In this document: piece after piece, positions 8,162 to 16,224 of the stretch | Layout: each line of letters begins with the position of its first letter | How positions within the stretch are numbered: position 1 is the stretch's first letter | Assembly: GCA_943361925.1 (NCBI GenBank) | Contig: CALRIT020000004.1 | Span: 215,483-279,482, forward strand | Length of the DNA: 64,000 nt | Direction of reading: 5' to 3' | DNA from: CAISCU01 sp943361925 | Lineage (GTDB): Bacteria; Bacteroidota; Bacteroidia; UKL13-3 | The notes under the pieces: generated by a model | The model's input: the letters and a program-made list of their open reading frames with translations, nothing else | Told to the model about the DNA's origin: nothing | Database searches by the model: none | Program-made: the position numbers and the translations under genes

Positions 8162-8410
8162 AAAATTAAATTTACCAGCCAAGGGCGAGCCCAAAGGAGA
8201 ATAATCTGTCGCAGAGATGCGCTCTGCTTCAAATTAGTTGAAGGGGTTGTTGGTGCAGATAGCTGTTCTATTATCTGAAATAACTGTTAGCACATTGCCT
8301 AAGTGATTGGACAATTTATATCTTTTGGCTCCTCGTTCTAATTGGTAAGAACTAAACAAATAAGTTAATCTTCTAGTGTTTCTATAACTTATTCGTTTAT
8401 CGTAATTTGC
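8162..8410 (-). pseudogene. RHS-repeat-associated core, relic with in-frame stop
   Basis: Translation of the minus strand from an upstream TAA (8411-8413) gives a continuous frame including QLERGAKRYK, then LSNHLGNVLTVISDNRT, a TAA at 8234-8236, and FEAERISATDYSPLGSPLAG. The block Y-x-L-S-N-H-L-G-N-V-L-x-V-x-S-D is a hallmark of the RHS core, normally followed within 30 residues by a DYxPFG motif, exactly as here. Only about 80 codons remain, with no start and an internal stop, so this is a remnant of a large RHS/polymorphic-toxin-type protein. The frame runs towards the antitoxin gene 115 bases on. Confidence 0.75.
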
Positions 8411-8470
8411 TTATTTTTACTTTTTATTTCAACAAACATGTTTTTTCGTTTAGTTCCTTCTTTGGGGGCT

Positions 8471-8498
8471 AAGGACACATGGGACAACAAGGACCTGC
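8471..8498. repeat. 9-bp-period GGAC repeat, copy 1
   Basis: AGGACACAT GGGACAACA AGGACCTGC: three 9-base units each carrying GGAC. A second three-unit copy with the same phase is at 39659-39685. Both are intergenic. Confidence 0.5.
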
Positions 8499-8640
8499 AT
8501 ATTGGATGAAGCTTTAAATATTGATTTGAAATTTTTCGAATTAATGATGATTAGTTGTAAAACAATAAGGAAAGATTTCTTAATAAAATGAATTCAATGG
8601 ATCGTTGGCAGAATACTTTTTATCAGCCAAAAAATGAATA

Positions 8641-8696
8641 GATAAGAATGGCTCGTTTTATTTAAAAAAACCACATTCACTCAAGATGAATATTTT
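8641..8696. repeat. Direct repeat, copy 1
   Basis: 56 bases identical to 9656-9710 except for one extra A in an A-run, with weaker similarity continuing about 50 bases to the right. In this copy the plus strand is open for some 44 codons (DKNGSFYLKKTTFTQDEYF...), so the repeat may be a duplicated gene scrap. Each copy lies downstream of one of the two small lipoprotein genes. Confidence 0.85.
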
Positions 8697-8823
8697 ATGA
8701 AAATTTTTTCTATGAAAAGTGATGTATCGAAGACTCCCAAACTTGGCTATTTATTTAAATATGAAAGATATTAGTATTTGAAGAATACTATTCTAAATTT
8801 AGTATTTTAATAATGTTATATAC

Positions 8824-9528
8824 CTAAAACTTGTATAAGAATTTCAATGTATCAACTCCAACAAATTCATCTTTTTCTATTTTATATATTAAAATTTCCG
8901 AGAAATTATATGAATTTTGGGGCAACGTTTTCATGATAGATATTTGAGGGAAGAAAACACTCTTTTTCTTAATTTCAGAAAACATCATTTTAGAATTATA
9001 ATAAGAATAATTTTTAAAAGTAAGTTCGTAACGCATACCTGGAAGATTAGCAAAACTCATTTCGAATTTTATTGAATTTTTCACTTTATAGGTATCAATT
9101 GCAGCACACTTACCATCTTCATTTAACAATTTACCTTTTTTATACATTCTACTGTATGCTAAACTACCACTAGAATCATACAATTGATAAGCGTAGAGAC
9201 CACCTATGTTATAGTAATACCAATTACCAATTTGACTATCATTAAAAAACCTACCTTCGGTTTTCACCTTTCCGTTTTTAAAAAATGATTTATAAACTCC
9301 ATGATTTTGCCTAGCTAAATTATAACCTAGAATAAAATTAACTTTCCCATTTTTATAATAACTAGTTTCTGCCAATTCCCTTTTTTGAATTATTGATAAT
9401 AAAGAATCATTTGTAGTTATTGTTTCTATAATAAAATCATTATTCTTTTCATCAACCAAAGTTTGATTAAAATCACATCCTAATATGATAGATAGAAAAC
9501 AAAATAAAATAATTAATACTCTAATCAT
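8824..9528 (-). CDS. Lipoprotein with MORN-like (YwqK-type) repeats
   Basis: A 234-residue exported lipoprotein. The hydrophobic N-terminus ends in a lipobox (LSIILGC, Cys18). Residues about 55-125 carry short repeats of the form Y-Y-x-N-G-K-V-x (SYYKNGKVNF, SFFKNGKVKTEGRF, GNWYYYN) known from YwqK-family antitoxin-like and MORN-variant proteins. The C-terminal third is unique. YwqK proteins are often annotated as antitoxins, but no toxin partner is adjacent and a surface-exposed lipoprotein role is as likely. The gene sits between the two copies of the direct repeat, in a patch rich in relics. Confidence 0.7.
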   Translation of the reverse strand: MIRVLIILFCFLSIILGCDFNQTLVDEKNNDFIIETITTNDSLLSIIQKRELAETSYYKNGKVNFILGYNLARQNHGVYKSFFKNGKVKTEGRFFNDSQIGNWYYYNIGGLYAYQLYDSSGSLAYSRMYKKGKLLNEDGKCAAIDTYKVKNSIKFEMSFANLPGMRYELTFKNYSYYNSKMMFSEIKKKSVFFPQISIMKTLPQNSYNFSEILIYKIEKDEFVGVDTLKFLYKF

Positions 9529-9655
9529 TCCTTTACTTTTTTTATTTTAATATAATTCTGCAGATCTATTAAGCTAGTTTTTTGCAATTCACACATTTAC
9601 ATGTAAATTTATCTTGCCATGGCAAATTACCACTAATCATTTAGGAAAATTAACT

Positions 9656-9710
9656 GATAAGAATGGCTCGTTTTATTTAAAAAACCACATTCACTCAAGA
9701 TGAATATTTT
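9656..9710. repeat. Direct repeat, copy 2
   Basis: 55 bases matching 8641-8696 with one missing A. Here the missing base breaks the plus-strand frame that is open in copy 1; upstream in the same frame the sequence reads ILPWQITTNHLGKLTDKNG, which suggests a decayed coding sequence. Confidence 0.85.
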
Positions 9711-9786
9711 CCGATTATCAAACTTTTGAAAATCCTTTTCTTTAGAAAGTGATTTATCTAATGTTATCCAATTTTCTTACAACTAA

Positions 9787-10248
9787 TTATTTGCAAGATT
9801 TATATTTATTTGAATATAAAAATTCAAAAAAATAGGTTGAATGATTTAGAGTGTCATTGTGAAATTCTTTAAATTTAAACTCAGGTAGATTCCCTAAAAA
9901 TAAAATATTAGAATTTGAAAGTAATTTATTTTCAGAGCCTTCTGTTTTCCCGAAAATTTTGATATTATCTAAATCCCATATTACACTTATGCCTTCTATT
10001 TCGAAATATTTTAAAGCTAGATAATTACTATCAGGATGTTTTAAAAAAACGTGATTTTGATTTGGATTAAAACCTAGAATATAAATTTTATTATTAATTA
10101 ACAAATCATTTCTATCATATTCACCTAAAATTGTTATGCACCTATCACCTTTAGGGGATGAAATACTATGAGTTCTGCAATAATTTGATCTTGAATTACA
10201 ATTCAAACACAAAAATGATATTACAAAAAACAAAATTGTTTTATTCAT
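9787..10248 (-). CDS. Small lipoprotein of unknown function
   Basis: A 153-residue protein with a short signal sequence and a lipobox (SFLCLNC, Cys17), so probably an outer-membrane lipoprotein. Cys24 and Cys36 are further cysteines close to the N-terminus. The body is beta-rich (IYILGF, HVFLKH, ISVIWDLDNIKIFG) with no motif I recognise. It lies downstream of HMG-CoA lyase on the same strand, 72 bases away, and upstream of the direct repeat copy 2. Confidence 0.6.
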   Translation of the reverse strand: MNKTILFFVISFLCLNCNSRSNYCRTHSISSPKGDRCITILGEYDRNDLLINNKIYILGFNPNQNHVFLKHPDSNYLALKYFEIEGISVIWDLDNIKIFGKTEGSENKLLSNSNILFLGNLPEFKFKEFHNDTLNHSTYFFEFLYSNKYKSCK

Positions 10249-10320
10249 AGTATTTATTGAAATAGCTTAGTTTTTGTAAATCATCTGATGCCTTATATTC
10301 TTTAAATTTTAACCCATTTT

Positions 10321-11181
10321 TTATGATCTTCCAGTAAACACTTTATTTGCCAATATCATCGATTGGCCGAAAATATTTGTATCAATGCCAGTTTGAATTT
10401 TGTTTTCTTCAAACCAAAACAACATTTTTTCAGTTGGCATATTACCAGTTAAACTATCTGCTGCCATTGGGCAACCTCCCAGTCCTTTTATCGCTCCATC
10501 AAATCTTCTGCAACCATTATCATATGCTGCTTTTACTTTTTCTTCCCAAGCATCAGGTGTTGTATGTAAATGCGCTCCAAATTCTACTTCAGGTAAATCA
10601 TTGATTAAGTTTTTAAACAAATATGCAATGCTTTCCGGATTGGCAATTCCAATGGTATCACTTAAGGATATAATACCAATTCCCAATTCTTTCATTTTAT
10701 GCGACCATTTGGCTGTAATTTCGGCATCCCAGGCATCACCATAAGGATTTCCAAATCCCATTGAAATGTATAAAACCAATTCTTTGCCCGATTTCACACA
10801 TAAATTCTGAATATTTTCAACAGTTTTTAAAGATTCCAACATTGAACTATTGGTATTTCTCTGCTGAAAAGTTTCAGAAATAGAAAAAGGGAAGCCCAAA
10901 TAATTGATTTCAGGGAACTGAATGGCATCTTCTGCACCTCTTGAATTGGCAACAATGGCCAATAATTTTGATTTTGACTCCGAAATTTGCAAATTTTTCA
11001 ACACTTCTGCGGTATCTTTCATCTGCGGAATTGCCTTTGGAGAAACAAAACTTCCGAAATCAATTGTATCAAATCCTACCTGCAAAAGCCCGTTTATGTA
11101 GGCAATTTTAACTTCGGTAGGTATAAAATCGTGGAGCCCTTGCATGGCATCTCTCGGACATTCAATAATTTTTACTTCCAT
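10321..11181 (-). CDS. mvaB: Hydroxymethylglutaryl-CoA lyase
   Basis: This enzyme splits HMG-CoA into acetyl-CoA and acetoacetate, the last step of leucine breakdown. The 286-residue TIM-barrel (DRE-TIM family) shows PRDAMQG at 9-15 (catalytic Arg10, metal Asp11), the metal-binding pair HLH (His204, His206), and the HMG-CoA-lyase signature GAIKGLGGCPMA with the active-site Cys237. The family usually has PRDGLQ at the N-terminus, so Gly-to-Ala is a minor departure. The other leucine-catabolism genes are not in the window. Confidence 0.92.
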   Translation of the reverse strand: MEVKIIECPRDAMQGLHDFIPTEVKIAYINGLLQVGFDTIDFGSFVSPKAIPQMKDTAEVLKNLQISESKSKLLAIVANSRGAEDAIQFPEINYLGFPFSISETFQQRNTNSSMLESLKTVENIQNLCVKSGKELVLYISMGFGNPYGDAWDAEITAKWSHKMKELGIGIISLSDTIGIANPESIAYLFKNLINDLPEVEFGAHLHTTPDAWEEKVKAAYDNGCRRFDGAIKGLGGCPMAADSLTGNMPTEKMLFWFEENKIQTGIDTNIFGQSMILANKVFTGRS

Positions 11182-11230
11182 AAGTAATAAATTTCAATTT
11201 TTTGAAAGGCAAAAATATTCTTTTAATCCA

Positions 11231-11238
11231 TACCTTTG
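11231..11238 (+). promoter_or_regulatory. -7 promoter box of the DUF349 gene
   Basis: TACCTTTG is an exact match to TAnnTTTG, 28 bases before the ATG. The nearest TTG upstream (11202-11204) is 26 bases away, longer than usual, so the -33 element is uncertain. Confidence 0.6.
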
Positions 11239-11266
11239 ACGTCCCTTAAGAAATCAAAGTAAACCA

Positions 11267-13186
11267 ATGATGAATCAGGAGTTGGAAAACGTAAGTAACG
11301 AATTGCACGAGCAAGAAGTTAATCCTATTTCAGAAACCGTTGTTTCTGAAACTGTACAAGCCATTGAAAACAGTGCTACTGCACCGGTTTTAGATGTTGA
11401 AGTAGAATCGCATGAAATGAGCGAAGAAGAACATGAATTAGTCTCTGTTGAGGAAATTCCTGATTTTTCAAGTTTATCGAAAGCTGAATTATTAAAAGCT
11501 GCTCTAAAAGCAATGGAAGAGAAAGAAGTGGATGAAGCCATTTCTATCTTCAAAGCAATTAGACCTTTCTTTGAGCAACATTTGCAAGAAGAACAAGCAT
11601 CAGCTCTGGAAAAATTTCTGGAAGAAGGTGGCGAAAAAGATAATTTCGAATTCAAAGGTGATTCAATTAAAGAAGAATTCAATTCTGCTTTTAAAGCCCT
11701 GAAAACAAAAAAAGAAGAGGCCAGACAAAGACAAGAAGCTGAAAAACTTGCCAACCTGAAAAGGAAAGAAGCCATTTTAGAAGAAATCAGAAAATTAAAC
11801 GAATCTGAAGAAACTGAAGGCAGCTTAAATAAATTAAAGGATTTAAGTTCTGAATGGAAAAAAATTAAACATGTTCCCAAAGAAAATGTTGAAGAACTTT
11901 GGGAAAAATACAGAGTTTTAGTTGAGATTTTCTACGACAGACTTTCAATCAATAACGAACTTAAAGATTTAGATCGCTCTAAAAATCTTGACCATAAAAT
12001 TGAATTAATTGCTCATGTTAGCAAATTAATCGTAGAAGAAACCAGCATCAAAAAAATTCTGATGTCGGTGAAAAAATACCAAGAAGATTGGAGAAATATT
12101 GGTCCGGTTGCAAAAGAAGCATCAGATGATATTTGGAACAGATTTAAAGTTGAAGTAGATAAAGTTTACGATTTCATCAAAGCTAAAAGTGCTGAAATTG
12201 AGGAAGAAAGAAACAAAAATCTGGAAGCCAAAAAAGAACTTTTAGTGAAAGCAAAAGAACTTGCCGATTTAAAAAGCGTTCGCATTAAAGATTGGATGGA
12301 AAAAACAACCGTTTCCAATGAATTAATGGAGGCCTGGAAAAAAATTGGTCATGTTCCAATGGCAGTTCGCGATCAAGTTTGGAACGATTTCCGTGAAGCA
12401 AGAAATACTTTCTACAACAATAAAAATCACTTCTTCAAAGCTATGCATGCCGAAAGAAATGCAAACTTAAAAGCTAAAGAAGTACTTTGTGAAACTGCTG
12501 AAAGCATTGCCGGAACTCCAATTGATTGGAACAAACAAACTGAACAATTAAAGAAATTACAGGAAGATTGGAAAAAAATTGGTCCTGCTCCTGATAAAGT
12601 AAATGATGCAGTTTGGCGCAGATTTAGAACTGCTTGCGATTCTTTCTTCGAACAAAAAGCACAACGTTATGCTTCAGTTAAAGAAGAACAAGTACAAAAC
12701 CTGGAAGCTAAAAAAGCTATCGTTACTAAACTTGAAACACTTGGAGCTGCTGAAATGGATAATGCATTTCAGGAATTGAAAAAGATTCAAGCTGAATGGA
12801 ATGGAATTGGTTACGTACCTGCTAATGCAAAAGACGAAATCAATAAAAAATACAATGATTTACTCGACAAATTGTATGGTAAGCATAAACAATTAAACAA
12901 AGACATGCGTCACGATAGAGAACGCGAAAACTTTGAATTGTTGGCTAGCTCTCCAAATGGTGCTCAAAAATTGTATAGAGAAGAAAAAATCTTACAAGAA
13001 AGAATCAAAGGAATGAAAAAAGATATTGAAACCTGGGATAATAATTTAGGGTTCTTCAAATCTTCAAGTGCAAAAAATCCAATGGCTGATCAAATCAATA
13101 GCAAAATTGAAATTGCCAAAAAGCATATCCTTGAATTGGAAGAAAAGTTAAAAGTGCTAAAGGATTTAAAACAATCAGCACAATAA
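11267..13186 (+). CDS. DUF349 repeat protein
   Basis: A 639-residue cytosolic protein, acidic over its first 110 residues and then built of five tandem DUF349 units. Each unit has the pattern W-K-x-I-(G/K)-x-V-P ... W-x-x-F/Y-R: SSEWKKIKHVPKE, QEDWRNIGPVAKE, MEAWKKIGHVPMA, QEDWKKIGPAPDK and QAEWNGIGYVPAN. The repeats are predicted to be long alpha-helical hairpins and coiled coil. Function in Bacteroidota is not established; a related gammaproteobacterial protein has been tied to RNA metabolism. The start has two consecutive ATG codons. It is a single-gene unit with its own promoter box and terminator. Confidence 0.9.
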   Translation: MMNQELENVSNELHEQEVNPISETVVSETVQAIENSATAPVLDVEVESHEMSEEEHELVSVEEIPDFSSLSKAELLKAALKAMEEKEVDEAISIFKAIRPFFEQHLQEEQASALEKFLEEGGEKDNFEFKGDSIKEEFNSAFKALKTKKEEARQRQEAEKLANLKRKEAILEEIRKLNESEETEGSLNKLKDLSSEWKKIKHVPKENVEELWEKYRVLVEIFYDRLSINNELKDLDRSKNLDHKIELIAHVSKLIVEETSIKKILMSVKKYQEDWRNIGPVAKEASDDIWNRFKVEVDKVYDFIKAKSAEIEEERNKNLEAKKELLVKAKELADLKSVRIKDWMEKTTVSNELMEAWKKIGHVPMAVRDQVWNDFREARNTFYNNKNHFFKAMHAERNANLKAKEVLCETAESIAGTPIDWNKQTEQLKKLQEDWKKIGPAPDKVNDAVWRRFRTACDSFFEQKAQRYASVKEEQVQNLEAKKAIVTKLETLGAAEMDNAFQELKKIQAEWNGIGYVPANAKDEINKKYNDLLDKLYGKHKQLNKDMRHDRERENFELLASSPNGAQKLYREEKILQERIKGMKKDIETWDNNLGFFKSSSAKNPMADQINSKIEIAKKHILELEEKLKVLKDLKQSAQ

Positions 13187-13195
13187 TTAAATACT

Positions 13196-13223
13196 AAAAA
13201 AAGCCCCGGAAACGGGGCTTTTT
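13196..13223 (+). terminator. Terminator after the DUF349 gene
   Basis: AAGCCCCG-GAAA-CGGGGCTT with flanking A and T runs: a compact 8-bp stem with a stable tetraloop. A possible ATG of the next gene lies 2 bases after the T-run. Confidence 0.92.
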
Positions 13224-13239
13224 AATGAAATTTATATCA

Positions 13240-14049
13240 ATGAGCCTGTATTTCCATTATCATAAAAGTCTTATTAAACATTACCTGAATGCTACATTTA
13301 TTGATGTATTACATTCTCCTTATGTTTTTAAGATGTACAATGAATCAATAAAAAAACAGGCAGCTTCTAAAATTGAATTCAAACAAATTGAAAATCTAAG
13401 GAAAACCCTAAAGCAAGACAATTCAACGGTTACCTATACAGATTTTGGTGCATTAGCAAAATCGGAAGGAGAAATTAAACACCTCAAAGTTTCCGGAATT
13501 GCAAAAACAGATTTAAAACCGGCTAGAATTGCTGAAATTCTGCACTATTTAATCAAAAACTCAGATTTAAATAATTGCATAGAACTCGGGACTTCCTTAG
13601 GAATTACAACTTCTTATTTGTTAAAAGCTTTAGAAAATAAAAGCAATCCATCTCTTTATAGCATTGAGGCCAGTAAGGATGTACATGAATTAGCGAAAAA
13701 AAATATAGAATCGCTTTCCCTTCAAAAAAATGCACATTTAATTCTTGGTTCTTTTGATGAACAACTTCCTCTTTTATTAGAAAAATTAGATGTAGTAGAT
13801 TTTATTTTTATTGATGGAAACCACAGTTACGAAGCTACAATTCGTTATTTTGAATGGATATTACCCAAAGTACATGAAAACACCCTTATCATTTTTGATG
13901 ATATTTATTGGAGTGAAGGAATGACAAAAGCCTGGGAAGAAATTAAAAATCATCCTGCAATCAGCATTTCTGTTGATTTATTCTTTTTCGGAATTATTTC
14001 ATTTAGAAAAGGACAAGTAAAGGAACATTTTAAACTTAGAATTTTCTAA
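13240..14049 (+). CDS. SAM-dependent O-methyltransferase (Methyltransf_24-like)
   Basis: A class I methyltransferase of about 269 residues. The SAM-binding motif I is IELGTSLGITTSYLL, followed by an acidic strand end (YSIEASKD) and motif IV with FIFIDGNHSYEAT and LIIFDDIYWSEGM, the last two typical of family 24/O-methyltransferase-3 proteins. The substrate is unknown. An ATG at 13225 would add five residues but lies on the edge of the preceding terminator's T-run, so the ATG at 13240 is preferred; either way the gene needs its own promoter or read-through. It faces dxr tail to tail. Confidence 0.82.
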   Translation: MSLYFHYHKSLIKHYLNATFIDVLHSPYVFKMYNESIKKQAASKIEFKQIENLRKTLKQDNSTVTYTDFGALAKSEGEIKHLKVSGIAKTDLKPARIAEILHYLIKNSDLNNCIELGTSLGITTSYLLKALENKSNPSLYSIEASKDVHELAKKNIESLSLQKNAHLILGSFDEQLPLLLEKLDVVDFIFIDGNHSYEATIRYFEWILPKVHENTLIIFDDIYWSEGMTKAWEEIKNHPAISISVDLFFFGIISFRKGQVKEHFKLRIF

Positions 14050-14062
14050 GAAATCCTCTACC

Positions 14063-15232
14063 CTATTTCTTACCAAAATTAAGAGCCATTTTTCTGGTTT
14101 CAGCATCGGTATTGATATAATCTTCCAATGTTGGATTTGAGATAAATGGCATGTTCATCATACATTTTTCGTTGAGTTCGGCAATTCCTAAAAAACTAAT
14201 TTTATCTTCAAGGAATAACTGTACTGCAATTTCATTGGCTGCATTTAGAATACAAGGCATGTTTCCGCCCTTATCCATTGCATGATAAGCAAGAGCAAGG
14301 TTTCTAAATGTTTCTGTATCCGGTTCTTCGAAATCAAGTCGATTAAAGGTTTTAAAGTTCGTTCTTGGCCAATTATTTTGTTTACGTTGAGGGAAATAAA
14401 AAGCATATTGAATGGGCAATTTCATATCAGGCAAACCCATTTGAGCTTTGATACTTCCATCTTCAAATTCAACCATTGAATGAATGATGCTTTGTGGATG
14501 AACAACAACTTTTATTTTATCACCTTTAACTCCAAAAAGCCATTTCGCTTCAATTACCTCTAAACCTTTATTCATCAAACTAGCTGAGTCGATGGTAATT
14601 TTTGCACCCATGCTCCAATTCGGATGTTTTAATGCCTGGGCCTTTGTCACATGAATTAATTCATCACGTTTTTTTCCTCTAAAAGGACCACCTGAAGCTG
14701 TTAAAATTATGTTTTCTATTGAATCTAAATTTTCACCAACCAAACATTGAAAAATAGCTGAATGTTCGCTATCAACCGGTAATAAATCAACATGGTTTTC
14801 GGCACATAATTTTGTAATCATTTCACCTGCAACAACCAAAGTTTCCTTATTTGCCAGCGCAATTCGTTTTTTGTTTTTAATAGCTGCTATCGTTGGCAAC
14901 AATCCACTGTAACCTACCATGGCAGTTAAAACCGTATCTGCAGAGGTAATCGACATTAAATCGGAAATTGATTTTTGTCCGGCAAATACCTTTATATCAT
15001 GAGATTCTAAAGCATCTTTAACTTGTAAATATTTAGATTCATCAGCAATTACAACATGATTTGGATTAAACTCAATGGCTTGTTTAATGAGTAAATCAGC
15101 GTTACTATGAGCAGTTAGAACCTCAACCTGAAGTTCATTCGGATTTTCTTTAATGATATCTAAAGCTTGTGTTCCAATTGAACCTGTACTTCCTAAAATT
15201 GCTATTTTTTTCTTTTCCTTAGCTTGATGCAT
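14063..15232 (-). CDS. dxr: 1-deoxy-D-xylulose 5-phosphate reductoisomerase
   Basis: Dxr makes 2-C-methyl-D-erythritol 4-phosphate with NADPH, the committed step of the non-mevalonate isoprenoid pathway. At 389 residues it is of normal length. The NADPH loop GSTGSIG is at 14-20, ALANKETLV spans 126-134, and the metal-binding DSE is Asp154-Glu156, with the usual C-terminal block (NAANEIAVQLFLEDKISF). In many relatives dxr is followed by a site-2 protease gene; here it is not. The gene is alone on its strand, with 148 bases to the DUF4249 gene. Confidence 0.96.
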   Translation of the reverse strand: MHQAKEKKKIAILGSTGSIGTQALDIIKENPNELQVEVLTAHSNADLLIKQAIEFNPNHVVIADESKYLQVKDALESHDIKVFAGQKSISDLMSITSADTVLTAMVGYSGLLPTIAAIKNKKRIALANKETLVVAGEMITKLCAENHVDLLPVDSEHSAIFQCLVGENLDSIENIILTASGGPFRGKKRDELIHVTKAQALKHPNWSMGAKITIDSASLMNKGLEVIEAKWLFGVKGDKIKVVVHPQSIIHSMVEFEDGSIKAQMGLPDMKLPIQYAFYFPQRKQNNWPRTNFKTFNRLDFEEPDTETFRNLALAYHAMDKGGNMPCILNAANEIAVQLFLEDKISFLGIAELNEKCMMNMPFISNPTLEDYINTDAETRKMALNFGKK

Positions 15233-15380
15233 AAGCGCAAAATAAATGTTTTTTAAAGGATTTACATGATACGAGAAGAAGTTAAGTTGAAGTATAAAGT
15301 TTTTTAAAAAGAAAACACATTAAAAAACCAAAATTTCAAGTTGAAAATTCCAGGTTAAACCATAGAATTTATCTGGCATT

Positions 15381-16220
15381 CTATCTTAAGATAATCCTTC
15401 TGTTTTCAATTGCATATCCTGTAAAGGAACCAATTGCGCCTGAAACATTTGAGCTCACACTAACCGGTGTAGCAAAGGGTCCACCATTGTTGGCAGCATT
15501 TCCAAATGATTGCCAAAACAAAAATTCCTTTCTTCCTACAGATGATAAAAAGATATTGATTGTATCTCCATAATCATATCCTCTTAAAGTTCTAAATGGT
15601 CTTTTGGTATTGTTTAACAATTCATCATCAAAAGTATAAAATCTTTGCGCTGCACCCCAACCAAATAGTGTTGAATCAACATTGTTATAAAGTGCCATTC
15701 TGTAATTATTTTGTTCAGGTCCATCAAACCACTGCATCCAGAAAAATGAATTGGTATCATTATTTTCAATTTCGTTCCAATGCACCAAACTATCAATAAA
15801 TGGAGCTTTTCCGATAAATGTTTTACCATTTACTTTTCTTCCATCCTGCATTGTTATATCAAGCATATAAGGAGTATTTTCCTTGCCCATAAATAAAGGA
15901 TTCACATAAATACCGGGCAATAAACTATCTGATATACCAACAAACTGATAACGTGTTCCATTGTACACAGTATCTGTTCCTTGGATACTTCCTTCTATAA
16001 TAAAAACATTGGCATTACTGAATCCATTTAAACTCAAATCAGGTTTAAAATAGTCGATTGTTTTACTGATAAAAACATAATTCAAACTCGCAAACCTTTG
16101 ATTGATGCTGGCTTCAACTACCAATTGCTCTTTTACACTTGGAATATTAATATCTATTTCTTTTTCACAAGATATAAATCCAAATACCAAAACTATAATG
16201 AATAAAATACTACTTCTCAT
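15381..16220 (-). CDS. DUF4249 lipoprotein, partner of the TonB-dependent receptor
   Basis: A 279-residue exported lipoprotein with a lipobox GFISC (Cys19) and the family's start CEKEIDINIP. DUF4249 proteins of Bacteroidota are regularly encoded right behind a TonB-dependent receptor and are thought to be surface-exposed companions of it, comparable in position to SusD-type proteins but unrelated in sequence. Here the start lies 4 bases behind the receptor gene's stop, so the two are co-transcribed. Substrate unknown. Confidence 0.88.
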   Translation of the reverse strand: MRSSILFIIVLVFGFISCEKEIDINIPSVKEQLVVEASINQRFASLNYVFISKTIDYFKPDLSLNGFSNANVFIIEGSIQGTDTVYNGTRYQFVGISDSLLPGIYVNPLFMGKENTPYMLDITMQDGRKVNGKTFIGKAPFIDSLVHWNEIENNDTNSFFWMQWFDGPEQNNYRMALYNNVDSTLFGWGAAQRFYTFDDELLNNTKRPFRTLRGYDYGDTINIFLSSVGRKEFLFWQSFGNAANNGGPFATPVSVSSNVSGAIGSFTGYAIENRRIILR

Positions 16221-16224
16221 CTTC

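Noticed and set aside
7411..8236. Direct repeats around the VapBC pair as transposon ends or integron attC sites
   Set aside because: No transposase, no terminal inverted repeats and no RYYYAAC/GTTRRRY pairs; the similarity is explained by both being RHS coding relics.
8451..8522. 23-codon plus-strand frame near the GGAC repeat
   Set aside because: Too short, no homologous look, and it lies across a repeat.
8824..9528. MORN-like lipoprotein as a true antitoxin
   Set aside because: The family name is often given, but there is no toxin gene beside it and the protein is exported as a lipoprotein.
10400..10744. 114-codon plus-strand frame antisense to HMG-CoA lyase
   Set aside because: The minus-strand gene carries all catalytic residues; the plus frame is Ser/Ala/Leu-rich noise.
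11275..11880. 201-codon open frame antisense to the DUF349 gene
   Set aside because: It is a shadow produced by the Glu/Lys/Ala-rich codon use of the sense gene; the peptide is low in complexity and has no signal or motif.
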